Positions 22,856 through 32,572 of a stretch of DNA of 33,101 nucleotides are shown one piece after another. The DNA is from Bifidobacterium aemilianum (GTDB taxonomy: Bacteria; Actinomycetota; Actinomycetes; Actinomycetales; Bifidobacteriaceae). The stretch's first letter is position 1, and each line of letters begins with the position of its first letter. The notes under the pieces are model-generated. The model was not told the DNA's origin. It saw only the letters and a program-made list of their open reading frames with translations, and made no database searches. Position numbers and translations under genes: made by a program. The stretch covers positions 1 through 33,101 of the forward strand of contig NZ_PDCG01000011.1 of assembly GCF_003315635.1 (NCBI RefSeq). The letters run 5' to 3'.

Positions 22856-24271
22856 CTACTCCTGGCTGGCGTACCAGCGCCGGAGCTCCGCCACTGCCTC
22901 CTCGTGCTCGACCGGCCCCTTATCCAGGCGATACTCCAGCATGTGCCGGTAGGCACGCCCGACCATGGGGCCGGGCTTGATGCCGAGCAGGTCGATGATC
23001 TCGTTGCCGTCAAGGTCTGGGCGGATGGACTCGAAGTCCTCCTTCTCCTTGAGCTGGCGGACCCGCTCCTCCATCTCGTCCATGGCGGCCTCGAAGGTCT
23101 GGGCCTTACGCCGGTTCTGGGTGGTGGCGTCGGCACGGGTCAGGCGGTTGAGCCGCTCGTAGAGGGGCCCTGCGTCGCGCACATAACGGCGGACGGCCGA
23201 ATCGGTCCAGGGCTCGTCAACATAGCCGTGGAATCTCAGGTGGAGGTCTACCAGCTTGCTCACATCCTCGACCATATGGTTCTCGAAGTGCAGGGCCTTG
23301 AGGCGCTTGCGGGTCAGCTTGGCCCCAACGGCGTCATGGTGGTGGAAGCTGACCTTGCCGCCGGGCTCGAAGCGCCTGGTCTTGGGCTTGCCTATATCGT
23401 GCAGGAGGGCGGCCAGGCGCAGAGTCAGGTCGGGGGCGGGCACGGGGCCATCGGGGCCGGTCTCCAGAGCCACGGCCCGGTCCAGGACCATCATGGTGTG
23501 GTCGAAGACGTCCTTGTGGCGGTGGTGCTCGTCAATCTCCAAGCGCAAGGCGGGAATCTCCGGAAGGATCAGGTCGGCCAGGCCCGAATCGACCAGGGCC
23601 TCCACCCCGTCGCGCGGGCGCTCGGAGAGCAGGATCTTGACCAGTTCGTCACGCACCCGTTCCGAGGAGACTATCCCTATGCGCTCAACCATACGGGTGA
23701 TGGCCTCGGCTGTCTCCGGCTCAATGTGGAAGCCCAGCTGGGCCACGAAGCGCACGGCCCGCATCATCCGCAGGGGGTCATCCTCAAAGGACTGGTAGGG
23801 GTCAACCGGGGTGCGCAGGACCCCCTTGGCCAGGTCGCTCGTCCCACCGAAGGGGTCCACGAATTCCAGGTCCGGCACACGCAGGGCCATGGCATTGACC
23901 GTGAAATCCCGGCGGGAAAGGTCACCGTCCAGCGAATCGCCGAAGGAGACCTCAGGCTTGCGTGACTCCGGGTCGTAGAGGTCGGACCGGTAGGTGGTCA
24001 CCTCCACCTGGACCCCAGTGCCGTCGCCCCTGCGTTTCAACGCGCCCAGGGTGCCGAATTTACGGCCCATATCCCAGAAGCCATCGCGGCCCCAGGACCT
24101 CAGTATGGGCTCGAACTCCCCGGGGTGGGCCGAAGTACAGAAATCCAGGTCGTGGGAGGGCCGGTGCAGGAGCATGTCACGAACAGGGCCGCCGACCAAG
24201 GCCAGCTCAAAACCCTGCTGAGCGAACAGTTGCCCCAGCTCAATAGCCTCAGGTGCCACTTTGAAATTCAC
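22856..24271 (-). CDS. cca: CCA tRNA nucleotidyltransferase (class II, with HD domain)
   Basis: A 471-residue enzyme that adds or repairs the 3' CCA end of tRNAs. The head domain has LVGGPVRDMLL (25-35) and the metal-binding DLDFC (41-45). These are followed by RRDFTVNAMA (120-129) and the nucleotide-selecting EDDPLRMMRAVRF (163-175). The C-terminal half carries an HD phosphohydrolase motif LLHDIGKPKTR (289-299). The start codon is GTG at 24269-24271, with GGGGAAAGG about 6 bases upstream. It is divergent to the NUDIX operon, the same arrangement as pcnA/mutT4/Rv3909/mviN in Mycobacterium tuberculosis. It is needed here because tRNA-Thr in this window lacks an encoded CCA. Confidence 0.95.
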   Translation of the reverse strand: MNFKVAPEAIELGQLFAQQGFELALVGGPVRDMLLHRPSHDLDFCTSAHPGEFEPILRSWGRDGFWDMGRKFGTLGALKRRGDGTGVQVEVTTYRSDLYDPESRKPEVSFGDSLDGDLSRRDFTVNAMALRVPDLEFVDPFGGTSDLAKGVLRTPVDPYQSFEDDPLRMMRAVRFVAQLGFHIEPETAEAITRMVERIGIVSSERVRDELVKILLSERPRDGVEALVDSGLADLILPEIPALRLEIDEHHRHKDVFDHTMMVLDRAVALETGPDGPVPAPDLTLRLAALLHDIGKPKTRRFEPGGKVSFHHHDAVGAKLTRKRLKALHFENHMVEDVSKLVDLHLRFHGYVDEPWTDSAVRRYVRDAGPLYERLNRLTRADATTQNRRKAQTFEAAMDEMEERVRQLKEKEDFESIRPDLDGNEIIDLLGIKPGPMVGRAYRHMLEYRLDKGPVEHEEAVAELRRWYASQE

Positions 24272-24356
24272 GCCGAACCTTTCCCCATGGTAACTTCATG
24301 CAAGTATCAGCTTACCGTCACCCCACCTGCACATAGCGTTGAGTATGGTTGTTACT

Positions 24357-25166
24357 ATGACTACTCCCGCAGACCTGGCACGTATGATCGCCAACGTCGC
24401 GGACAGGCATACCCAAAAGCCGGCCGAGCCGGACCAGCTCTTCTATAGTTCCCAATCCACGGTCATAGCCACCCATGCCATTCATCTGTCGGCTGTGGAC
24501 CAGCGGCAGAAGGCTCCGGAAGCAGCTGGCGATTCGGCCCAGGAACCGGAGGAGACCGGGGGGACCAGGGAGTCCAAAGAAACCAAGGTGTCCAACGGCA
24601 GCCAGCCTGGGGATTCCCAGCAGGAGCTCCCGCAGGCCCAGGGCGGCAAACCGACCCCTGCCCTCATGCCCAGGCACCGGCAGGAGAATGGCCCCACATC
24701 CTTCGCCTCCCTTGAGGCACAGGACCTACCCGTCGTGCGCGAATATTCGGCCGGCGGTCTCATCTTCAACGACCAGCGGCAGGTGGCCATCATCGCCCGG
24801 CGCTCCCGGTCAGGCCATATCGAATGGTGCCTGCCCAAGGGGCACATCGAGGAGGGGGAGACCCCTGAGCAGACCGCCGTCAGGGAGGTGCATGAGGAGA
24901 CCGGCATCCTGGGCGAGGTGGTGGATTCCATAGCCACCATCGACTACTGGTTCACCGGCACCGAACAACGGGTCCACAAGCTGGTCCAACACTTCGTACT
25001 CAGGCAGACCGGCGGCTGGCTGACCGTGGAGGGAGATCCCGACCATGAGGCCGAGGAGGCCACCTGGGTCGACTTCGACGATCTGGACCAGGTGCTCAGC
25101 TACCCCAACGAGCGCAAAATAGTATGGCTCTACACCAAGAAGAAGGACGAACAGGCACAGCCATGA
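24357..25166 (+). CDS. NUDIX hydrolase
   Basis: A protein of about 269 residues. The first 110 residues are low-complexity (Gln/Glu/Pro/Ser-rich). The C-terminal part is a NUDIX domain with a complete signature at 162-184, running from GHIEEGETPEQTA to VREVHEETGI. It fits GX5EX7REUXEEXGU and contains all metal-binding glutamates. EYSAGGLIF at the domain start is typical. NUDIX enzymes hydrolyse nucleoside diphosphate derivatives; the M. tuberculosis neighbour in this position is called MutT4, but the substrate here is unknown. No ribosome-binding site is seen. Possible -10 boxes (TAGCGT at 24334, TATGGT at 24344) stand 5-7 bases before ATGs at 24345 and 24357, so a leaderless transcript is plausible. 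The TGA overlaps the next ATG. Confidence 0.87.
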   Translation: MTTPADLARMIANVADRHTQKPAEPDQLFYSSQSTVIATHAIHLSAVDQRQKAPEAAGDSAQEPEETGGTRESKETKVSNGSQPGDSQQELPQAQGGKPTPALMPRHRQENGPTSFASLEAQDLPVVREYSAGGLIFNDQRQVAIIARRSRSGHIEWCLPKGHIEEGETPEQTAVREVHEETGILGEVVDSIATIDYWFTGTEQRVHKLVQHFVLRQTGGWLTVEGDPDHEAEEATWVDFDDLDQVLSYPNERKIVWLYTKKKDEQAQP

Positions 25167-27751
25167 CCCCGGAAGCACAAGCGCGACCCCCCAGGAAGGG
25201 GCGCTGTAAAGATAAGCGCCGCCGGGTCGAATCAATCGTCAGGGTGGTTGCAGATAGGCGACCTCGGCAGCCCAGGAAATCCAGCAGTCCGCAAGGGCCC
25301 TTGCTCTGCCTGCTCAGCAGCCTGCTTACCTGCTGCCTCATCCTGGCCAGCCCCTCTGCCGCCTTGGCCCTGGACCTGTCGGCCCCAGGCAGAAACGATG
25401 GTCAATGGTCAGGCGACAAGCCCAGGGTCTCCATCCAGCTTGACCAGGCCTCCCCCTTGGTGACCGCCACATCCGGCTACCATGCCAAGGTCAGCCTGAT
25501 CAACGAGTCAGATCAGGAGACCCCAGCAGGCAGCCTGCAAGTGCTGACCAACAGCTTCTACACCTTCCTCTCCCGGACCGACATCCAGCAATGGGCCGAG
25601 GCCGACGAGCCCATCGCCGTTCCCAACCTGCTGGGCGAGGTCGATATTGCGCCGATTCCCGCCGGGGGCAAGACCAGCGCGACCATTGATGTTCCCGCCG
25701 ATCAGGAGCAGCTCAAGGCCATGTTCAGCTGGGGGCCCAAGCCCCTGCTCTTCAGATACCAGACCGACAAGGGCCACAATGTGGACCTCCATAGCTTTCT
25801 GACCCGGTCCTCGGAGGGGCTGCAGACGGCCCAGACCCCGCCCCTGCAGATGACGGTGGTCCTGCCCCTGTCCAGCAGGAACTGGCAGGTGGACCAAGAC
25901 AGCATCAACACTCTGCTGACCCATGGTGTGGAAGACGAGGATGGAGCTGCCGGCCACGGCTCCCAGCAGGGGGACAAGCGTGCCGATGACGGCAAGGACG
26001 GCAAGAACAAGACCAACCAAGATAAGACCAGCCAAGGCAACAGCGGCCCGGACAAGAACAACACAGACAAGAACAACAATGACAAGGCCCAACAGGACAA
26101 GGACGCCGAAAACAAGAACCCTGCAGCTAAGGGCCAAAAGCAGGCGGACTCCGGCAGCGAACCGGCCACCGGCAAGGCCAGCCCAGGCGGCAAGGACTCC
26201 GAATCCTCCCTATGGCCCCTGACCCTCGATTGCAAGACCAAGAGCGAGCGCGCCAGACTCAAAGCCATCAGCGACAACAGCAAGCTGCAGGTCGTGGCCG
26301 ACCCCCTCTACCAACAAGCCCTCTCCGTACCCGCCAAGACCAGCGGAACCATGCAGCCGGGCGCCTTCGACATCACAGGCTACGCCGCCTTGGGTCAGGA
26401 GGCCAACTACCAGGCGGCCGGCATCAGCCCCTCCCTGTGGTCGGCCCAGGCTGCCGAGCAGGCTGAACACAAGGCCCTGGGCGTCCAGACGGCCACCATG
26501 CCCGCCTATGCCTGGCAGGGCCGTGGGGAATGGACCTTAAAGGCCCTCGAAACCGCCAGACGGCAGGGATACAGTCGGGTCATCGCCGACAGCGGGGTGG
26601 AATACAACAAGTCCACGACCGTCCATACAGGCAAATATACGGTCCCGACCTCGGCCGGCGATGTCACCATCCTCAGCGCCCAGGAAACCTTGACCGGTCT
26701 GGCCCAGGGCAAGCCCAGCAGCAAGCAAGCCCTAGCCGAGACAGGTGAGGCCGGGCAGCTCGCCCGCTTCATGGCCCAAAGCGCTTACTACCAGATGGAG
26801 CAGCCCTATTCCACCCGCAATGTGCTGGTCTGCCTGAAGGCAGGTGCCAGCGCCCAGCAGATCAACGCTCTGATGGGTGCCGTGGGGGGAGCCTCCTGGC
26901 TCTCCCTTTCCAGTCTGGATGACCTCTTCTCCACTGAGGCATACAAGTCCGGAGACGAGGCCCTGAAATCACTGCCCCAAGAGAGCAAACTGACCGATGC
27001 GGATGCATCCACCCTTACCCACGGTCTGACCCAGCTGGCCGCCAGCCGTAAGGATATCGAACGCTTCACCGATTCCATTCTGGCCACCCCCCACAGCCAG
27101 GAGGACCGAAGCCAGGCCCAGCCCGACAGGCTGTCCAAGAACCCCAGCCCCAAGGTGGACGAGGGCGACGCCCAGTCCCTGGCCAAGCAGGAGGCCAAGG
27201 TCAACCGGACCAAGGACGGCAGGGAATGGACCAGCCGGCTTCTGCGCTGCCAGTCCCGGCTGGCCCTGCTGGCCCTTGGCAAGGAGGGCGATGTGGAAGA
27301 GCGGATGGGCAAGGCCTCCTCGGCCATCGGCCAGGGGCTCCTCCAGGGGGTCAGCATCACCCCTACCGAAAACATCAACGTCATCAGCGAGACGGCCAAG
27401 ATGCCCGTCACCATCAGCAACAAGCTCCCCTACCCGGTTTCGGTCAGGGTCTCCTCCATCACCGATTCCATGGAGATCGCCACCTCCCGTTTCGCCGACG
27501 TGAACATTCCGGCCCGTGGTGAGGTCCAGACCACCTTCAATATCCGGGTCGCAACCTCAGGGAGCACCCAGGCCCGCCTGACCCTGCAGGACCGCAAGGG
27601 CAACAATTTCTCCAGTCCACAGACCACCTCCATCACCAGCAGCCTCCAGATCAGCGACAAGAGCGGCTTCGTCCTGATCATCCTGGCCCTGATCCTGGGA
27701 GCCTTGGGGCTGTGGCGGCAGTTCCACCGGCAGAAGGACCCTGACGAATAA
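25163..27751 (+). CDS. DUF6049-family secreted membrane-anchored protein
   Basis: An 862-residue protein. After a long basic N terminus (about 45 residues) comes a hydrophobic signal segment (LCLLSSLLTCCLILASPSAA), then a large extracytoplasmic region and a single C-terminal helix (GFVLIILALILGALGLW) with a charged tail. Recognisable pieces are VSLINESDQETPAGSLQV, MTVVLPLSSRNWQVD and the late beta-sandwich around KMPVTISNKLPYPVSV. A Lys/Asp/Asn/Gln-rich insert (about residues 265-350) looks disordered. The family is encoded between NUDIX and MurJ genes in many actinobacteria and has no established function. That conserved position suggests a role beside MurJ in peptidoglycan precursor export. 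The ATG lies inside the NUDIX stop (ATGA) and its own TAA overlaps the murJ ATG, so the three are translationally coupled. Confidence 0.87.
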   Translation: MTPEAQARPPRKGRCKDKRRRVESIVRVVADRRPRQPRKSSSPQGPLLCLLSSLLTCCLILASPSAALALDLSAPGRNDGQWSGDKPRVSIQLDQASPLVTATSGYHAKVSLINESDQETPAGSLQVLTNSFYTFLSRTDIQQWAEADEPIAVPNLLGEVDIAPIPAGGKTSATIDVPADQEQLKAMFSWGPKPLLFRYQTDKGHNVDLHSFLTRSSEGLQTAQTPPLQMTVVLPLSSRNWQVDQDSINTLLTHGVEDEDGAAGHGSQQGDKRADDGKDGKNKTNQDKTSQGNSGPDKNNTDKNNNDKAQQDKDAENKNPAAKGQKQADSGSEPATGKASPGGKDSESSLWPLTLDCKTKSERARLKAISDNSKLQVVADPLYQQALSVPAKTSGTMQPGAFDITGYAALGQEANYQAAGISPSLWSAQAAEQAEHKALGVQTATMPAYAWQGRGEWTLKALETARRQGYSRVIADSGVEYNKSTTVHTGKYTVPTSAGDVTILSAQETLTGLAQGKPSSKQALAETGEAGQLARFMAQSAYYQMEQPYSTRNVLVCLKAGASAQQINALMGAVGGASWLSLSSLDDLFSTEAYKSGDEALKSLPQESKLTDADASTLTHGLTQLAASRKDIERFTDSILATPHSQEDRSQAQPDRLSKNPSPKVDEGDAQSLAKQEAKVNRTKDGREWTSRLLRCQSRLALLALGKEGDVEERMGKASSAIGQGLLQGVSITPTENINVISETAKMPVTISNKLPYPVSVRVSSITDSMEIATSRFADVNIPARGEVQTTFNIRVATSGSTQARLTLQDRKGNNFSSPQTTSITSSLQISDKSGFVLIILALILGALGLWRQFHRQKDPDE

Positions 27752-30700
27752 TGACGGCATCTTCCAAGAGCTCCTCAGTCGGCAGGAATTCGCTGATCAT
27801 GGCCTCCGGTACGGCCGCCTCCCGCCTGACAGGCCAGATTCGGACCATCCTCCTGGCCATGGCCATGGGAACGACCGGTATGGCCGCCAACGCCTACCAG
27901 GCCGGTTCCATGATTCCCCAGGTGGTCTTCACTCTGGTCTCCGGCGGCATCTTCAACGCCGTGCTGGTCCCGCAGATCGTACGGACCCTCAAGGCCAAGG
28001 ACGCCGAGGAGCGGTTGAACAAGCTCGTCAGCTTCGCCATCATCCTGCTGTTGGGGGTCACCCTGCTGGTCGCCGTGGCCACCCCCCTGCTCACGCGAAT
28101 CTACGCGGGCAAGGGCGGCCCGGACATGATCGCCCTGACCAGCTCCTTCACCCTCTGGTGCATGCCGCAGATCTTCTTCTATGGCCTCTATACGGTGCTG
28201 GGGCAGATTCTGGCGGCCAAGGACCACTTCATCACCTACGCCTGGAGTTCGGTGGGAGCCAACCTCATCAGCTGCGCGGGCTTCTGCGCCTTCATCTTCC
28301 TCTTCGGCCGCAGCGGCCAGGAGCCGCTGAGCTTCTGGACCAGCGGGAAGATAGCTCTGACAGCCGGCAGCTGGACCCTGGGCGTGGCCTTCCAAGCACT
28401 GATCCTCTTCCTGCCCCTGCGCAGGATTGGCCTGCGCTACTGGCCCAGCTGGGGGGTGCGAGACATTGGGCTGAGGTCCATGGGGCCGGTGGCGGCCTGG
28501 AGCGTGGGCATCGTGCTGATAGACCAGCTGGCCACCATCGTCAACACCAACATCGCCATCTCCGCACCGGTCAAGGCCGCCGCCCAGCTGGGGGTCAGCC
28601 AGTTCGCCGTGGCCGGTAACGCCACCTACCAGAACGCCTACACCATTTTCATCCTGCCCTATTCACTCATCGCGGTCTCCGTGGCCACAGCCGTCTTCCC
28701 CCGGATCTCCCAGGCCATAGCCGAGCAGGACCTGGACCTGGCCCGCCAGGACCTGAGCCGGTCCCTGCGCAACGTGGGCCTGATCATGTGCTTCTTCTCG
28801 GTGGCCTTCATGGTCATGCCCACGCCCATCACCCTGGCCCTCCTGCCCTCGGTCCACATCTCCGAGGCCCTGCTCATCTCACAAAGCCTGCTGGCCCTAG
28901 GGCTCTGCCTGCCCCTGAGCTCGGCCTACCTGATCATCCAGCGCACCTTCTACGCCTTTGAGGACGGCCGCAAGCCCTTCATCTTCATCGTGCTGCAGGC
29001 CGGCCTGCAGGTGGCCCTGCTCCTGATCGGCACCCGTTTCGTCTCGCCTCAGCACTGGGTCACCCTTCTGTGCGTGTCCCTCACCGCCTCCTACCTCCTG
29101 GCCTTCCCCCTGCTGATCGTCATGATCCGCAAGCCCTTCCAAAAGCGCATGGATGGGCCCCGGATCACTCTGGCCTACGGCAAGGCCATGGTTGCTGGGG
29201 CCGCGGCCACCATGGCCGGCATCTGGCTGCGCAAGCCCAGCTACGCCCTGGTTGGGTCCACCCTCCAGGAGGGCCTGGCCACAGGCGGCAAGCCAGGCAC
29301 TATGAACTGGTTCCAAGCCATCGGTGTCTGCATAATCCTGACCCTGGTCATCACGGCCGTCTATACCGGCGTGCTCTACCTGCTGAGGACCGATGAACTG
29401 CGGTCGGGACTGGGCCTGATCAGCAGCCGTCTCAAAAGGCGGAAAAACGCTGGTCACTCCACCGACGATTCGACCAGTCCCGTAGGTACACTGGCATCAG
29501 TGCCACAGGAACCGGCACAGCACAGATTCGACGGAGTCAGTAAAACTATGAAGCCTCAATTGGGAGATGTCATTCTCGGCCGGTACACCCTGGAGGCGCC
29601 CCTGCGCGAAGAGCCCGAATTGCAAGCCTGGCTGGCCAAGGACCAGGCGCTGAACCGCGACTGCCAGCTCTTCATCATCGCCGATTCCCAGGCCATACCC
29701 CAGGTCTCCACCATCGCGTCGGCCCTGGCCCTGTCCAAGAACCCACGCTTCACGCCGGTCATGCACCTGCAGCAGGTCGGGGACCTGGCACTCCTGGTCA
29801 CCGAGGTCGACAAGGGGCGCCCACTCAGCGAATACCTGGACCCCAGCACTGGCCTGAACCTTACCTACAAGGCCATAGCCTCAATCATCGGCAGCACGGC
29901 CCGGGCCGTCAAACCCGGCAGGGACGGGCTCCTGCTCCACCGGGCCCTGACCCCCAGCACCATCAGGATTAGGAGGCGGGGCATCGAGCTGGCCGATGGG
30001 CCGATCTCACCCATGCTGGCCGACTGGGCCGCCGGCTTTGGCCAGCCAGACGCGGATGCGGCCCAAGCCGTGGATGATGGCGAGCCCATGGCCACCCGCC
30101 AGCTGGCAGCCGTGCTCTATTGCCTGCTGGTCCGCAAGCCCCTGACCGACCATATGGACTTCGACCTCAAGCTCCTGCCCGAAGACACCCCCGGTGAGAT
30201 GCGGCTTATCTGCAAGCGAGGCCTGGGCCTGTTCGACAACGAGGACGCCGGCATTCTGAGCATGGCAACCCTTGACGAACTCATCGCCCTGCTGGACCCT
30301 TGGACTGCGGTGGGCAAGATGCCGGCAGCCGACCTGACCAGGTCAGATGCCTTGGCAGACCCCTCGGTCAGCTTGGCCGAACTCGCACCTGTCGAGGCCG
30401 GCAGGGTCCTGCCCTTCACCAAGGAACTGCTTGGTCAGACCCCCATGCCGCAAAGCCAGGAACAACCCGAAGTGGCCACAGCCCTGGCCCCCGCTCCGGA
30501 CCAGGCGGCCGGGCAGCCAGCCGGCCCGGAGCGGCCTTTCTCCCTACGGTCCTGGTGGAGGGACCGGTCCCGGCAAAAGCAGGCGGTCCAGGAGACGGCT
30601 CCCGCAGCCACACCAGGGACGGACGAGGCCCAGGAGGCTGACTTCCACGACATCGCGGCCTCCGAAATGGCTGAGATCTTCCGGCCCGACGAGCCCGACA

Positions 30701-31662
30701 GCACCGGCTTCCTCTTCCGTGACTTCGTGGGCTCCCCCAGCGCCGAGCACCGCTTCGACTTCAAGATGCCGGCCGCCCAGGCCTCACCCGCCACAGGCGA
30801 TGCCAGAGGCAAGGAGGATGTGGGCAGTGACACCGCCCTGGTCTTCGCCTCCGATTACACCGCACCCACCGGCCGTATTACCATCTACGACAAGGACGGC
30901 CTGCCCATAGCCCCCGGCGCCGAGTCCGCCCGGGCCCTGGCTGAGGAGCAGGCCATCAAGGAGCAGGTCGAGCCTACGGCCATGCCCCCCAGCTTCGTGC
31001 CCGTGAACAGCGGCGCAGGGGCCAGCGAGGAGAACACTGATAGGCAGGATATTGCCGATTCCCCACTCTTGGGAAGGGTACCCACCAAGGTGGTGGCCAT
31101 AGTTGTGGTGGCCCTGATCGTTCTGGCGGCCCTGGGATTCGCCCTCCATGGCCTGCTGGGCATCAAGGGCGGTCAAAGCAACGGCGACGAATCCGGCGAC
31201 CCCTGGCCGGAGATCGGCAACGTGCCCTTCGGCGACCATGTGGAGGACGAGGATCAGCCGGCTAAGAAGTCCGACAAGACCCAGGCCAGCCGGGAAGCCA
31301 AGAAGGTGCCCCAGCCCAAGATGCCCGAGAACACCACGCCACTGAATATCGGCAAGCAGGAGTTCCTGACCAATCCGGCCGGGCAGCGTGGCTTGGGCTA
31401 CTACATGCACCTGAGCCAGCCGGCCGATGCCTACCGTTTTGTGATCAAGATCCGTTCCTCAGGCGGCCATGCCGCCCTGTTCGCAGGCACGGCCAACAAC
31501 CCGCAGCAGGGCAAGCAGGTGGCCGAATTCAGCTTCGACAGCTCCGGAACGACCACGGTCACCTTCCCGCAGGTCAAGGGTGTCCAGGACTATCTACTCT
31601 GGGTACCGGAGGACACCCTGCCCGGCAACCAGCTCTACATTGATTCGGTGCAGTTCTACTGA
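27751..31662 (+). CDS. murJ: MurJ lipid II flippase fused to a pseudokinase and extracellular C-terminal domain
   Basis: A 1303-residue protein with three parts. Residues 1-550 are the multi-helix MurJ/MviN flippase that moves lipid II across the membrane (ASGTAASRLTGQIRTILLA, QAGSMIPQVVFTLVSGGIFN, QRTFYAFEDGRKPF). From about 600 to 860 a kinase-like cytoplasmic domain starts GDVILGRYTLEAPL. It lacks the usual lysine, HRD aspartate and DFG (LLHRALTPSTIRI and MLADWAAGFG stand in their places), so it is a pseudokinase. A Pro/Gln-rich linker and one helix (about 1113-1138) lead to an external beta-rich domain ending LYIDSVQFY. The same fusion occurs in mycobacterial MviN, where the phosphorylated pseudokinase binds FhaA. 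The start ATG overlaps the DUF6049 stop. A possible internal start (ATG at 29548) could give a separate pseudokinase product. Confidence 0.93.
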   Translation: MTASSKSSSVGRNSLIMASGTAASRLTGQIRTILLAMAMGTTGMAANAYQAGSMIPQVVFTLVSGGIFNAVLVPQIVRTLKAKDAEERLNKLVSFAIILLLGVTLLVAVATPLLTRIYAGKGGPDMIALTSSFTLWCMPQIFFYGLYTVLGQILAAKDHFITYAWSSVGANLISCAGFCAFIFLFGRSGQEPLSFWTSGKIALTAGSWTLGVAFQALILFLPLRRIGLRYWPSWGVRDIGLRSMGPVAAWSVGIVLIDQLATIVNTNIAISAPVKAAAQLGVSQFAVAGNATYQNAYTIFILPYSLIAVSVATAVFPRISQAIAEQDLDLARQDLSRSLRNVGLIMCFFSVAFMVMPTPITLALLPSVHISEALLISQSLLALGLCLPLSSAYLIIQRTFYAFEDGRKPFIFIVLQAGLQVALLLIGTRFVSPQHWVTLLCVSLTASYLLAFPLLIVMIRKPFQKRMDGPRITLAYGKAMVAGAAATMAGIWLRKPSYALVGSTLQEGLATGGKPGTMNWFQAIGVCIILTLVITAVYTGVLYLLRTDELRSGLGLISSRLKRRKNAGHSTDDSTSPVGTLASVPQEPAQHRFDGVSKTMKPQLGDVILGRYTLEAPLREEPELQAWLAKDQALNRDCQLFIIADSQAIPQVSTIASALALSKNPRFTPVMHLQQVGDLALLVTEVDKGRPLSEYLDPSTGLNLTYKAIASIIGSTARAVKPGRDGLLLHRALTPSTIRIRRRGIELADGPISPMLADWAAGFGQPDADAAQAVDDGEPMATRQLAAVLYCLLVRKPLTDHMDFDLKLLPEDTPGEMRLICKRGLGLFDNEDAGILSMATLDELIALLDPWTAVGKMPAADLTRSDALADPSVSLAELAPVEAGRVLPFTKELLGQTPMPQSQEQPEVATALAPAPDQAAGQPAGPERPFSLRSWWRDRSRQKQAVQETAPAATPGTDEAQEADFHDIAASEMAEIFRPDEPDSTGFLFRDFVGSPSAEHRFDFKMPAAQASPATGDARGKEDVGSDTALVFASDYTAPTGRITIYDKDGLPIAPGAESARALAEEQAIKEQVEPTAMPPSFVPVNSGAGASEENTDRQDIADSPLLGRVPTKVVAIVVVALIVLAALGFALHGLLGIKGGQSNGDESGDPWPEIGNVPFGDHVEDEDQPAKKSDKTQASREAKKVPQPKMPENTTPLNIGKQEFLTNPAGQRGLGYYMHLSQPADAYRFVIKIRSSGGHAALFAGTANNPQQGKQVAEFSFDSSGTTTVTFPQVKGVQDYLLWVPEDTLPGNQLYIDSVQFY

Positions 31663-31679
31663 GCCCGCCGGGCGCGCTT

Positions 31680-32435
31680 CTAGAGCACCCCGGACGTGAT
31701 GTTGTTGAGCAGGAGCCACTGACGAATGTCGGCGAACTCCTCCATGCTCACCGCGTGGTCAAGGTGGGCGTACTCCTTGACGGTCAGCCAGCTGTGCTCC
31801 TCCAGCCAGGCCAGCATGGCGAAGATCTCATACTTGGGCACCACGCTATCTTGCTTCCCGTAACCGTAGAAGACCGGAATCTCCAGGGCGGCCAGCCGCT
31901 CATCGGCCGGCGCGCTGCCCTCTACATTGCCCGCTGCCATAAAGCCGGACAGGCAGATGGCGGCCCGGTAGCGTTCAGGATTGAGTCTCAGCAGGTGGAC
32001 AGCCAACAGCCCGCCCTGTGAGAAGCCGATCGGCACCAGCTCACGCTCGCGGGCGATGTTGGCCTCAACCCAAGCATTGATGGCACTGGCGGCCGCGAAG
32101 GCATCCCGGTCAAGGTCATCGCCTACCGGCAAAGCATCATGGAACCAGCTGTAAGCCCCAGACCCCATGCCGAACTCACCGGCTCCAGCCTCCTGCAGCA
32201 CCAACGGGGCCCGCAGGGAGGCATAGTCGCTGTAGGGGGCCACATAGCGCATGATGCCTGCCAAGTCCTCCTCGTTGGAACCCCAGCCGTGCAGGCACAG
32301 GAACATGGGCCGGCTGGGAGCAGCCTTGCCCCCACCCCGCGAATAGAGCACCTGACTGACGCTTAGTTCCTCGCCGGGAGTACCTGGCAGGGCGTGTGAC
32401 TGGCCTTCATCGGCAGCATTGGAATCTTCACTCAT
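31680..32435 (-). CDS. Serine esterase of the phospholipase/carboxylesterase family
   Basis: A 251-residue alpha/beta hydrolase. LCLHGWGSNEEDL (47-59) forms the oxyanion region, GFSQGG (137-142) holds the nucleophile S139, and the acid and base are D196 (GKQDSVVP) and H227 (LDHAVS). No signal peptide is present, so it acts inside the cell on small esters; the natural substrate is unknown. The first 40 residues are a variable leader. TATAAGAT on the minus strand (32442-32449) lies 6 bases before the ATG, which suggests a leaderless promoter. It converges on murJ with only 17 bases between stop codons and no clear terminator. Confidence 0.85.
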   Translation of the reverse strand: MSEDSNAADEGQSHALPGTPGEELSVSQVLYSRGGGKAAPSRPMFLCLHGWGSNEEDLAGIMRYVAPYSDYASLRAPLVLQEAGAGEFGMGSGAYSWFHDALPVGDDLDRDAFAAASAINAWVEANIARERELVPIGFSQGGLLAVHLLRLNPERYRAAICLSGFMAAGNVEGSAPADERLAALEIPVFYGYGKQDSVVPKYEIFAMLAWLEEHSWLTVKEYAHLDHAVSMEEFADIRQWLLLNNITSGVL

Positions 32436-32543
32436 ACCCCCATCTTATACAGGCCGCACAGGCTCAGCGCAGATAGTGGCTTCCCGTGAGCATTCAGGTG
32501 ATTGTTGTTATGTTGCTCAGCAGTTAGACCTATGGGCCGGCCC

Positions 32544-32572
32544 GGTCTGAAATCACCGGGAAGATTCAGACC
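32544..32572. repeat. Strong inverted repeat upstream of the esterase gene
   Basis: GGTCTGAAATC (32544-32554) pairs with GATTCAGACC (32563-32572), leaving one bulged A and an 8-base loop. It may be a terminator for a plus-strand transcript or an operator. No adjacent plus-strand gene is visible. Confidence 0.5.

Noticed and set aside
22826..23965. 379-residue plus-strand frame opposite the CCA-adding enzyme
   Set aside because: Antisense shadow; the minus strand has the complete nucleotidyltransferase and HD motifs.
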